Made by a program: the position numbers and the translations under genes. From NCBI GenBank assembly GCA_012841485.1, contig DUUU01000345.1, forward strand, positions 1 to 5,054: DNA of 5,054 nt. The letters run 5' to 3'. This DNA comes from Armatimonadota bacterium (GTDB taxonomy: Bacteria > Armatimonadota > JAAZEB01). How positions within the stretch are numbered: position 1 is the first letter of the stretch; each line of letters opens with the position of its first letter. The notes under the pieces were generated by a model. That model made no database searches and had not been told where the DNA came from. It was given only the letters and a program-made list of their open reading frames with translations. Of the stretch, positions 1 to 4,999 are shown piece by piece.

Positions 1-626
1 CGCTGATCCAGCATTTCTTCCTGGCCGGTAAGCCGTTCGCCATCTTTGGGGTCGACCCGGTCGGGCCCACCCTGGGTCACGAGATTGCCGAGCGCCATGC
101 GGCGCGCCTGGGCAAGCAGTATGGCGTCGATTGGGTTACCTGGGGCTACCGCACCCTGCAGCTCCCGATGATCCTGGGCCTCAAGCGCGACATACCTGGC
201 ACTATCCAGCGCGACTACCAGGGTCGTTCCCTGGAGCAGTTTCCCATCATGCGGGGGATTCGGTCGGCGCGCGACCTCAGCCTGATCGTAGATGTTACCC
301 CGTCCGCGACGGTGGAGATCTGGATTCAGTACTTCCACGGCGCGGTGGGCACTCCGGTGGGCTACGCGCCCACGGCCGTCATGGCCCCGGAAGCATATCC
401 CTACCTGCAATCGAAGCAGCTCGTGGGGATGCTGGCCGGGATCAAGGGCGCGGCGGAGTACGCGGCGCTCCTGGATGAGCATTATGAGGAGGAGCTGTCC
501 TGGAAGTATCCGCCGATGCGCGCGATGAACGCCATCTCGATCGCCCACGTCTTGATCGTCGCGCTCATCATCCTGGGGAACTACCAGTACTTCACGCGGC
601 ACCGACGGCGGAGAGAGCAGTCATGA
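1..626 (+). CDS. Conserved-looking protein of unknown function with C-terminal membrane anchor (5' partial)
   Basis: The reading frame is open from the window edge (first complete codon at position 3) to the TGA at 624-626, giving the last 207 residues; the true start lies upstream. I cannot name the family. Visible features are an alternating hydrophobic/charged globular region (about residues 1-160 of this fragment) with motifs such as FAIFGVDPVGPTLGHE, LEQFPIMRG, LIVDVTP, YPYLQSKQL and GIKGAAEY. One strongly hydrophobic segment follows (about 177-197, SIAHVLIVALIILGNYQYF) and then a short basic tail (RHRRRREQS). By the positive-inside rule the tail should be cytoplasmic and the globular part outside the membrane, which would imply an N-terminal signal sequence upstream of the window; that is inference. 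Its stop overlaps the next gene's start by ATGA, so the two are probably translated together and may form a complex. From memory this and the following gene recur together in other genomes, but I cannot verify that here. Confidence 0.82.
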   Translation, partial: LIQHFFLAGKPFAIFGVDPVGPTLGHEIAERHAARLGKQYGVDWVTWGYRTLQLPMILGLKRDIPGTIQRDYQGRSLEQFPIMRGIRSARDLSLIVDVTPSATVEIWIQYFHGAVGTPVGYAPTAVMAPEAYPYLQSKQLVGMLAGIKGAAEYAALLDEHYEEELSWKYPPMRAMNAISIAHVLIVALIILGNYQYFTRHRRRREQS

Positions 627-1240
627 GCCTGGAAGGCGTGATCACACTGCTGGCGTGCATCTCCACGCTGGCGATCTTCACCATTCTCTACAAGGAGAAC
701 CCGATCTACCGGCTCTTCGAGCACATCTTCATCGGGCTGGCCACCGGCTATGGCATCTCGATTCTGTGGAATCAAGTGCTCAAGCCGAACTGGTGGCTAC
801 CGATGACGGTGGACGGGAAGTGGCAGTGGATCTTCGTCCTGGTCGTGGGGTTGATGTTCTACACCGTCTACATCCCGCGCTATTCCTGGATGAGCCGGCT
901 GCTGATGGTGACGCTGATGGGCATGGCGGCGGGCGTCGCCTTTCAGGGCTTCGCGCGCCTCTACATCCCGCAGCTCACGGCGTCGTTCCTGCCGCTGCTG
1001 AAGCCGGAGCCGCCATACATCCTCTTCAACAACGTGGTGATCGTCGTCACCATCATCACGGTGATGACCTACTTCTTCTTCTCGTTCGAGCACCGCAGCC
1101 GGGCGGTCAAGGGCACAGCGTCTCTCGGACGCTGGCTACTCATGGTCGCGTTTGGCGCCATCTTCGGCTCGACCGTCATGGCGCGCATGGCGCTCCTCAC
1201 CTATCGCCTGTGGTACCTGCTCACGGCGTGGCGTTCGTAG
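623..1240 (+). CDS. Polytopic inner-membrane protein of unknown function
   Basis: This 205-residue protein is mostly hydrophobic. About six transmembrane segments can be seen near residues 3-23, 31-53, 67-85, 93-111, 133-153 and 169-200. Short polar or aromatic loops separate them (KENPIYR, KPNWWLP, IPRYSWMSR, SFEHRSR). No catalytic motif, nucleotide-binding site or known transporter signature is visible, and I do not recognise a named family. The motifs most likely to be family-defining are NPIYRLFEHIFIGLATGYG after the first helix and FGSTVMARMALL in the last. The start is well supported: ATG overlaps the upstream stop as ATGA, and a GGAGAG ribosome site (610-615) lies seven nt before it. 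The overlap suggests coupled translation with the anchored protein upstream. A partnership in which this protein is the membrane platform for that extracytoplasmic domain is plausible but unproven. prmA follows after a 33-nt gap. Confidence 0.85.
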   Translation: MSLEGVITLLACISTLAIFTILYKENPIYRLFEHIFIGLATGYGISILWNQVLKPNWWLPMTVDGKWQWIFVLVVGLMFYTVYIPRYSWMSRLLMVTLMGMAAGVAFQGFARLYIPQLTASFLPLLKPEPPYILFNNVVIVVTIITVMTYFFFSFEHRSRAVKGTASLGRWLLMVAFGAIFGSTVMARMALLTYRLWYLLTAWRS

Positions 1241-1262
1241 CGAGGGGGAGAACGCTTAGAAC

Positions 1263-1267
1263 GGGAG
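1263..1267 (+). promoter_or_regulatory. Ribosome binding site deciding the prmA start
   Basis: GGGAG lies six nt before the ATG at 1274, an ideal spacing. It directly abuts the earlier in-frame ATG at 1268, where it could not act. A second purine run, GAGGGGGAG at 1242-1250, is 17 nt from ATG 1268 and too far to serve it. This favours 1274 as the translation start, shortening the longest possible protein by two residues. Confidence 0.6.
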
Positions 1268-1273
1268 ATGACG

Positions 1274-2170
1274 ATGCCCCCACATGGGCAGCCAGACGAG
1301 TGGATTCGCGTTTCGATCCAGGTAACCCCCGCGGCGGTGGAAGCGGCCGGCGAGCTGCTTCGCGCCGCGGGCTGCTCCGGCTGGGAGAACCCCGCGCCGG
1401 ACACCGTGGCCGGCTATTTTCCGGCGGACGGCCGGGCTGAGGAGCGCATCGCCGCGCTCCAAGAGCAGGTGCGCGCCCTCGATCAGTACGGCCTGGACCC
1501 CGGGCCGGCTCTCGTGACGGCGCAGGCCGTGCCCGCGCGCGCGTGGGAGGAGGTTTGGAAGGAGTATTTCCGGCCCGCGCGCATCGGGCGCGTGATCGTG
1601 GCGCCCACGTCGGAGAAGGTGACGCTCGGCGAGGGCGAGGTGGTGGTCCGCATCGATCCCGGGATGGCCTTCGGCAGCGGCGCCCACGCCACCACGCGCC
1701 TCTGCCTCCTTGCTCTCCAGCAGGAGCTTCGCGCCGGCGGACGCGTTCTGGACCTGGGGACCGGCTCCGGGATACTCGCCATCGCCGCGTCGCTCCTCGG
1801 AGCCTCGCGCGTCCTGGCGGTGGACAACGACCCGGAGGTGGTGCCAATCGCTCAGGAGAACGCGGAGCTGAACGGCAAAGCCGCGGAGATCACGATCTGC
1901 GAGGGCGACATCACAACCGTGGAAGAATCCGGCTGGGATCTGGTACTCGCGAATATCGCCCCGGGTCCCGTCCTCCAGGCGGCGCCCCGAGTGGCCGGGA
2001 TGCTCGCCGAGGGCGGAGTCTACGTCGGCGCGGGCATTCCTGCGGAGCGCGCGGATGAGGTGGAAGCGGGGCTCACTTCCGCCGGGTTCCGCGTCGAGCG
2101 CGTTCTGCGCGAGGCGGAGTGGGTCGCCATAGTCGCGCGGCCCGCAGGGGCCGCCGCTGCCAGCACGTAG
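1274..2170 (+). CDS. prmA: Ribosomal protein L11 methyltransferase PrmA
   Basis: PrmA is the cytoplasmic SAM-dependent enzyme that trimethylates lysine side chains and the N-terminus of ribosomal protein L11. The product is 298 residues from this start, against 293 in Escherichia coli. The N-terminal third has the substrate-recognition domain character of the family (EWIRVSIQV near the start, then RAWEEVWKEYF and RPARIG before residue 110). The linker signature IDPGMAFGSGAHATT is at about residues 127-141. Next come the Rossmann SAM-binding motif LDLGTGSGIL (159-168), the acidic loop AVDNDP (182-187) and motif IV ANIAPGPV (226-233). In the linker motif the commoner GTGTHPTT reads GSGAHATT, a conservative variation. 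The C-terminus ends in a short Ala-rich tail (PAGAAAAST). The start at 1274 is chosen for its GGGAG at correct spacing; 1268 is the alternative. rsmE begins five nt after the stop, a common pairing of ribosome-modifying genes. Confidence 0.96.
   Translation: MPPHGQPDEWIRVSIQVTPAAVEAAGELLRAAGCSGWENPAPDTVAGYFPADGRAEERIAALQEQVRALDQYGLDPGPALVTAQAVPARAWEEVWKEYFRPARIGRVIVAPTSEKVTLGEGEVVVRIDPGMAFGSGAHATTRLCLLALQQELRAGGRVLDLGTGSGILAIAASLLGASRVLAVDNDPEVVPIAQENAELNGKAAEITICEGDITTVEESGWDLVLANIAPGPVLQAAPRVAGMLAEGGVYVGAGIPAERADEVEAGLTSAGFRVERVLREAEWVAIVARPAGAAAAST
2137..2154 (+). other. GC-rich hairpin at the 3' end of prmA
   Basis: GCGGCCC (2137-2143) and GGGCCGC (2148-2154) form a perfect seven-bp stem with a GCAG loop. 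It lies in the codons for the Ala-rich tail of PrmA, 21 nt before the rsmE start. No T-tract follows, so it is not an intrinsic terminator. It could influence ribosome pausing or access to the rsmE start, but in DNA this GC-rich chance is a real alternative. Confidence 0.3.
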
Positions 2171-2175
2171 GGACC

Positions 2176-2916
2176 ATGCATCGTTTTTTCATCGAGCCCG
2201 GCCAGGTTTGTGGCGATGAGGTGACGCTCTCGCCCGAGCAGGCACACCAGATCGCGCGGGTGCTCCGTCTCTCGTCCGGGGCGCGCATCTGCATCCTGGA
2301 TGGGCGGGGGCGCGAGAGCGAGGCGGTCCTCATGGAGATATCGCCCCGGTGCGCAACGGCGCGCGCTGTAGAGTGGCGCCCGGCCGCAGGCGAGCCGCGC
2401 GCCCATGTTGCGCTGGCGCTCGGACTCCTGAAGGGCGAGAAGATGGACTGGGCGGTGCAGAAGACCACGGAGGTGGGCGCCTCCGAGATTCTGCCGCTCC
2501 AGTGCGCGCGCAGCGTGGTCCGCGTGGATGCCGAGCGCGCCGCGGGCAAAGTGGAGCGCTGGCAGCGGATCGCCCGGGAGGCCGCCGAGCAGTGCCGGCG
2601 CGGGCGCGTTCCGGTGGTCCACCCGCCCCTCCCACTCGATTCGGTGCTGGCGCGCGCGGCTGAGTTCGATCGCATCCTCCTCGCCGATGAGGCCGAGACC
2701 GTCCCCCTGAGCGCTGCGCTCTCCCCTGCCCTATCCGCGACGCCTCCTCGCGTCCTGCTCCTGATCGGTCCGGAGGGGAGTTTTGCGCCCGAGGAGGCTG
2801 CCGCCGCCCGGGCTGCGGGCGCGCTCTCGGTAAGCCTGGGGCCCCGCGTCCTGCGTGCCGAGACCGCCGCCCTTGTGGGCACAGCCCTGCTCCTCCACCA
2901 CCTGGAGGGGGAGTAG
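2176..2916 (+). CDS. rsmE: 16S rRNA (uracil-1498-N3)-methyltransferase RsmE
   Basis: RsmE is a SPOUT-class, SAM-dependent methyltransferase that makes m3U1498 in 16S rRNA on the small ribosomal subunit. The product is 246 residues, close to the 243 of the E. coli enzyme. The N-terminal PUA-like domain is recognisable from MHRFFIEP and the HQIARVLRLSSGARICILDG stretch (residues 24-43). The catalytic domain shows KGEKMDWAVQKTTEVG (86-101), EAAEQCRR (135-142), the SAM-loop motif LLIGPEGSF (195-203) and the C-terminal knot motif SLGPRVLRAETAA (220-232). The frame is open further upstream, with an ATG at 2119. The family's characteristic beginning, M-x-RFF, falls at 2176, so the extra 19 residues inside prmA are rejected. 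Only AGGGA, two nt before the ATG, resembles a ribosome site, which is too close. Translation therefore probably depends on ribosomes finishing prmA five nt earlier. Confidence 0.96.
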   Translation: MHRFFIEPGQVCGDEVTLSPEQAHQIARVLRLSSGARICILDGRGRESEAVLMEISPRCATARAVEWRPAAGEPRAHVALALGLLKGEKMDWAVQKTTEVGASEILPLQCARSVVRVDAERAAGKVERWQRIAREAAEQCRRGRVPVVHPPLPLDSVLARAAEFDRILLADEAETVPLSAALSPALSATPPRVLLLIGPEGSFAPEEAAAARAAGALSVSLGPRVLRAETAALVGTALLLHHLEGE

Positions 2917-2947
2917 ACGAGCTCTACCAGGCGAGGCGCAGGTTGAT
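2917..2947. other. Short gap between convergent genes
   Basis: Only 31 nt separate the stop codons of rsmE and the minus-strand CLC gene. A weak five-bp stem, GTAGA (2913-2917) with TCTAC (2923-2927), spans the rsmE stop. No T-run follows it on either strand, so I see no recognisable intrinsic terminator. Termination may be Rho-dependent, or transcripts may overlap at their 3' ends. Confidence 0.5.
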
Positions 2948-4678
2948 CTAGGAGACCGAGCGCGCCGCCTCTCGGATGAGGGCGCAAGCGTGCGAGATGT
3001 CTCCGGCGACTACGACCTGGAGCTGATCACCGGGGCGCAGGCGGGTTTCGCCGCCGGGCACGATCTCGCGACCGCCACGGCGGATCAGCACCAGGAGGCA
3101 GCCCCGTGGCAAGCCCAGGTTGCGCACGCGCCGGCCATCCATGGGCGAGTGCGGCTCCACGGTCACATCCATCATCACGTGCTCGGCGTACTGCCCCGCG
3201 TGGGCCCCGGTACGCTGGAGATCATACTGTAGCAGCGCTTCGTAGATCGGCTCGACCCGGAGACGCTCTGCCGTGAGGAACGCGACCATGCACGCCACCA
3301 GCAGCGGGAAGAGCTGCTCGTAGTTGCCGGTCATCTCCAGGATGAGGACTACCCCGGTGAGCGGCGCGCCCACGATAGCGGCAAACGCCGATGCCATGCC
3401 TACGACGGCGAAAGCTGCCGGGGTATGCGCGAGGCCTGGCACGCAGAGGAAGCTGATCTGGCCCACCATTAGCCCGATGCTGGCGCCCAGCACCAGCATC
3501 GGTGCGAAGATGCCCCCTGGCACGCCCGTGCCGTAGCTCGCCACGGTGAGCGCAAACTTGGCGAGGAAAAGGACCGCCAGAAACGGGAGGAAATCGAGCG
3601 AGGCATATTCGCCCCGCAGGATACGCTCGGCGGTCGAGTGCCCGCCGCCAACCGCCTCGGGCAGCCACCACGCGACCAGGCCCGCCACCGCGCCCAGCCC
3701 GCTCGCTTTCGCCCAGGCTGGCACGCGCTCCAGCCGGTGGGAAAGCTGGAGGCTCCCCAAAAGGGCACGGTTGAAGATGGCCGCCATCAGGCCAGTCACC
3801 AGCCCGAGGATCGCGAAAAGCGGCAGCGCCGTCAGATCGGGCATGGGATATCCGGAAATATGGAAGGAGGGCAACTGGCCCATCCAGGACCGGGCGACGA
3901 TATCCGCGACGACGGCGCCGATCAGCGCGGTGCCGTACGTCAGCGGCGAGAGCTCGCGGTGCAACTCCTCGATGGTGAAGATGAAGCCTGCGAGAGGGGC
4001 ATTGAACGCGGCCGCCAGACCTGCGCCCGCGCCGGCCGACATCAGGTGGCTGCGCGACCGGCGCGGCACCTTCAACATCTGGCCGACCGCCTGGCCGACG
4101 GCGGCGCCCATCTGCACCGTGGGCCCCTCCCGGCCGAGAGAGAGGCCCGCCCCAATGGCCAGCACGCCGCCGGTAAACTTCACGGGAAGGAGGCGGCGCC
4201 ACGAGAGGCGGCGCACCTGGAGCAGCACGCCCTTCAAGTGGGGGATGCCGCTCCCCGCTGCCTCGGGAGCATAGCGCGACGTCAACCACCCGGCAATCCC
4301 CGCGAGAACCGCCGCCACGAGGGGGAGGACGGCCCATCCCCATTCGGGAAAGCCCTTCAGCCAGGAAAGCAGACTGGCGCGCGCGCCTTCGGCTAGCGAG
4401 AGCGCTTTCTGAAAGAGGACCGCCACAGCGCCCGCGCCAAGGCCGACCAACGCGGCACGGGCGAACTGCACCTCGCGGTGGCGGCGTAGCAGGAGGCTCC
4501 AGCGCCGGACCTGTTGGATCTTCGTGGGAGAAGGGGCCCCTTCCACAACCCCTTTTTCTCTGGTGGGGGGCTCGGGGTCCGGCCGCACGGGCGATGAGAC
4601 AGAGGCCGCCCGGCACATGATCCTCGAGAGGGCTCCCCTGGGTAAATCGGTCATCGTTTTGCTGGCTTCGTTCCTCAC
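2948..4678 (-). CDS. CLC-family H+/Cl- exchange transporter with C-terminal TrkA-C domain
   Basis: This is a 576-residue ClcA-like inner-membrane antiporter; bacterial relatives exchange chloride for protons, for example in acid resistance. All CLC signatures are present: GSGIP (142-146, Ser143 matching the chloride-coordinating serine), GREGP (182-186, Glu184 the gating glutamate), FTIEEL (234-239, Glu238 the internal proton glutamate), GVPGGIFAP (385-393) and PIYEALL with Tyr479 (central tyrosine). Both glutamates together indicate an exchanger rather than a passive channel. The membrane part spans about residues 72-472. After it, residues about 503-572 form a TrkA-C/RCK_C-type domain (VMMDVTVEP, GCLLVLIRRGG, RLRPGDQLQVVV), likely to sense a small ligand; E. 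coli ClcA lacks this. About 70 mostly polar residues precede the first helix, which is unusually long. The start is uncertain: GTG at 4678, ATG at 4654 or ATG at 4618 are all possible and none has a strong ribosome site. A sigma70-type promoter lies just upstream. Confidence 0.93.
   Translation of the reverse strand: MRNEASKTMTDLPRGALSRIMCRAASVSSPVRPDPEPPTREKGVVEGAPSPTKIQQVRRWSLLLRRHREVQFARAALVGLGAGAVAVLFQKALSLAEGARASLLSWLKGFPEWGWAVLPLVAAVLAGIAGWLTSRYAPEAAGSGIPHLKGVLLQVRRLSWRRLLPVKFTGGVLAIGAGLSLGREGPTVQMGAAVGQAVGQMLKVPRRSRSHLMSAGAGAGLAAAFNAPLAGFIFTIEELHRELSPLTYGTALIGAVVADIVARSWMGQLPSFHISGYPMPDLTALPLFAILGLVTGLMAAIFNRALLGSLQLSHRLERVPAWAKASGLGAVAGLVAWWLPEAVGGGHSTAERILRGEYASLDFLPFLAVLFLAKFALTVASYGTGVPGGIFAPMLVLGASIGLMVGQISFLCVPGLAHTPAAFAVVGMASAFAAIVGAPLTGVVLILEMTGNYEQLFPLLVACMVAFLTAERLRVEPIYEALLQYDLQRTGAHAGQYAEHVMMDVTVEPHSPMDGRRVRNLGLPRGCLLVLIRRGGREIVPGGETRLRPGDQLQVVVAGDISHACALIREAARSVS
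4530..4543. repeat. 14-bp perfect palindrome in the CLC N-terminal coding region
   Basis: GAAGGGGCCCCTTC reads the same on both strands and encodes part of the polar N-terminal extension of the CLC protein (around residues 45-50). A small palindrome this close to the 5' end could fold in the mRNA or bind a dimeric protein, but it may also be chance in GC-rich coding DNA. No partner copy is seen in the window. Confidence 0.35.
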
Positions 4679-4707
4679 CGGGCCTGCGGACGTGGCCCGA
4701 CCCCATC

Positions 4708-4736
4708 ATTGTCGCTCTGTCGCCCCCTATTGTCAA
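4708..4736 (-). promoter_or_regulatory. Probable sigma70-type promoter of the CLC gene
   Basis: On the minus strand a perfect -35 hexamer TTGACA (4736-4731) is followed after exactly 17 nt by GACAAT (4713-4708), which matches four of six positions of TATAAT. The expected transcription start is near 4700-4702. This would give a leader of about 23 nt to the GTG at 4678 or about 47 nt to the ATG at 4654. The leader is too short for a typical riboswitch. The -35 box stands seven bases from the outer direct repeat of the adjoining insertion-like element. Confidence 0.65.
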
Positions 4737-4743
4737 GTTTCAG

Positions 4744-4755
4744 GCATAGGAACCC
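4744..4755 (+). repeat. Left copy of 12-bp direct repeat (possible target-site duplication)
   Basis: GCATAGGAACCC is identical to 4988-4999 and in the same orientation. The match cannot be extended: the bases on either side differ (G and G here, A and A at the right copy). Confidence 0.65.
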
Positions 4756-4756
4756 G

Positions 4757-4771
4757 GGATTCCGAATAAGG
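4757..4771 (+). repeat. Left terminal inverted repeat
   Basis: GGATTCCGAATAAGG pairs with the reverse complement of 4970-4985 (GGATTCCGACATAAGG). The two differ only by a single C missing from this copy. Confidence 0.65.
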
Positions 4772-4779
4772 GATCCGAA

Positions 4780-4790
4780 GCCTCGGAGGC
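4780..4790. repeat. Small palindrome inside the element
   Basis: GCCTC and GAGGC flank a single G and form a near-perfect palindrome just inside the left inverted repeat. In RNA it could fold as GCC/GGC with a five-base loop. Confidence 0.4.
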
Positions 4791-4805
4791 AGCGCGCAAC
4801 CCGTC

Positions 4806-4827
4806 GCGCGGCGATAAATCACCGCGC
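4806..4827. repeat. Hairpin with an AT-rich loop inside the element
   Basis: GCGCGG (4806-4811) pairs with CCGCGC (4822-4827). One C/A mismatch follows and then GA/TC inside it, leaving a TAAA loop. An alternative outer stem, GCAGCGCG (4789-4796) with CGCGCTGC (4823-4830), competes for the same bases. Confidence 0.5.
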
Positions 4828-4840
4828 TGCTTGCGAGCGA

Positions 4841-4854
4841 AGCCCTGCCGGGCT
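4841..4854. repeat. Short hairpin inside the element
   Basis: AGCCC (4841-4845) and GGGCT (4850-4854) form a five-bp stem with a TGCC loop. The same AGCCC/GGGCT pairing recurs in a second hairpin 60 nt downstream. Confidence 0.45.
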
Positions 4855-4903
4855 GGGTTGGGGATACTCCCGGGCACCCTAGAAAGGCACGGACTAGTAG
4901 GGG

Positions 4904-4918
4904 AAGCCCGAAGGGCTT
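4904..4918. repeat. Second AGCCC/GGGCT hairpin inside the element
   Basis: AAGCCC (4904-4909) pairs with GGGCTT (4913-4918) across a GAA loop. A T follows the stem on the plus strand, but there is no run long enough to be an intrinsic terminator. Confidence 0.45.
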
Positions 4919-4930
4919 TGCCGGGAAGCA

Positions 4931-4953
4931 GCGCGGAGCTTCGAGCTCCGCGC
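4931..4953. repeat. Strong ten-bp hairpin inside the element
   Basis: GCGCGGAGCT (4931-4940) and AGCTCCGCGC (4944-4953) are perfectly complementary around a TCG loop, the most stable hairpin in the window. No T-tract follows on either strand, so it is not a standard terminator, though it could slow polymerase or protect RNA ends. Confidence 0.65.
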
Positions 4954-4969
4954 GTGCGGGCGGCCCTCT

Positions 4970-4985
4970 CCTTATGTCGGAATCC
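4970..4985 (-). repeat. Right terminal inverted repeat
   Basis: CCTTATGTCGGAATCC is the reverse complement of the left end (4757-4771) apart from a one-base indel. TA then separates it from the right direct repeat, whereas a single G separates the left pair. Confidence 0.65.
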
Positions 4986-4987
4986 TA

Positions 4988-4999
4988 GCATAGGAACCC
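4988..4999 (+). repeat. Right copy of 12-bp direct repeat (possible target-site duplication)
   Basis: GCATAGGAACCC is identical to 4744-4755. With the preceding TCCTA it also forms a five-bp stem (TCCTA/TAGGA) around GCA. Confidence 0.65.

Larger units (their letters stand above)
4744..4999. mobile_element. MITE-like non-autonomous insertion with flanking direct repeats
   Basis: The outermost 12 bases, GCATAGGAACCC, occur as a perfect direct repeat at 4744-4755 and 4988-4999. Just inside them lie imperfect inverted repeats at 4757-4771 and 4970-4985. Inverted ends inside and a same-orientation duplication outside are the hallmark of an inserted transposable unit with its target-site duplication. 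The inserted part would be about 232 bp (4756-4987). It carries no transposase and no convincing open frame, so it would have to be mobilised in trans. Its interior is unusually rich in GC hairpins. A 12-bp duplication is long; IS4-family transposases (including IS231-like) are known to make duplications of this size, so such a parent is a guess. The alternative is a structured dispersed repeat of REP type whose flanking repeat is coincidental, though a 12-base exact match makes chance unlikely. Confidence 0.6.

Noticed and set aside
655..1440. A 261-codon plus-strand frame across the membrane protein and the prmA start
   Set aside because: It is His/Arg/Gly-rich and out of frame with two well-supported genes.
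2119..2175. An upstream ATG giving rsmE a 19-residue N-terminal extension
   Set aside because: The extension lies within prmA, is Arg-rich, and precedes the family's characteristic M-x-RFF beginning at 2176.
3546..4396. Two long plus-strand open frames (242 and 252 codons) antisense to the CLC gene
   Set aside because: Composition is Arg/Ala/Pro-heavy with no recognisable motif or ribosome site, as expected opposite a GC-rich gene.
4654..4702. A fluoride riboswitch and fluoride-exporting CLC
   Set aside because: The predicted leader is far too short for the crcB motif, and the protein has the chloride-type GSGIP and gating GREGP motifs.
3222..4736. A 504-codon open minus-strand frame overlapping most of the CLC gene
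   Set aside because: It is a shadow frame of a GC-rich gene: Arg/Gly/Pro-rich, with no domain or membrane pattern, while the other frame carries every CLC motif.
4931..4953. The strong hairpin as an intrinsic terminator
   Set aside because: No T-run follows the stem on either strand, and no gene ends close to it in this window.
4740..4991. An 83-codon minus-strand frame inside the insertion-like element
   Set aside because: It is made entirely of inverted-repeat and hairpin DNA, is Arg/Ser/Pro-rich, shows no domain, and has no ribosome site that I could support.
4744..4999. The direct repeats as a CRISPR array or a phage attachment pair
   Set aside because: There are only two 12-bp copies 244 nt apart, with inverted repeats just inside and no integrase, tRNA or cas gene.
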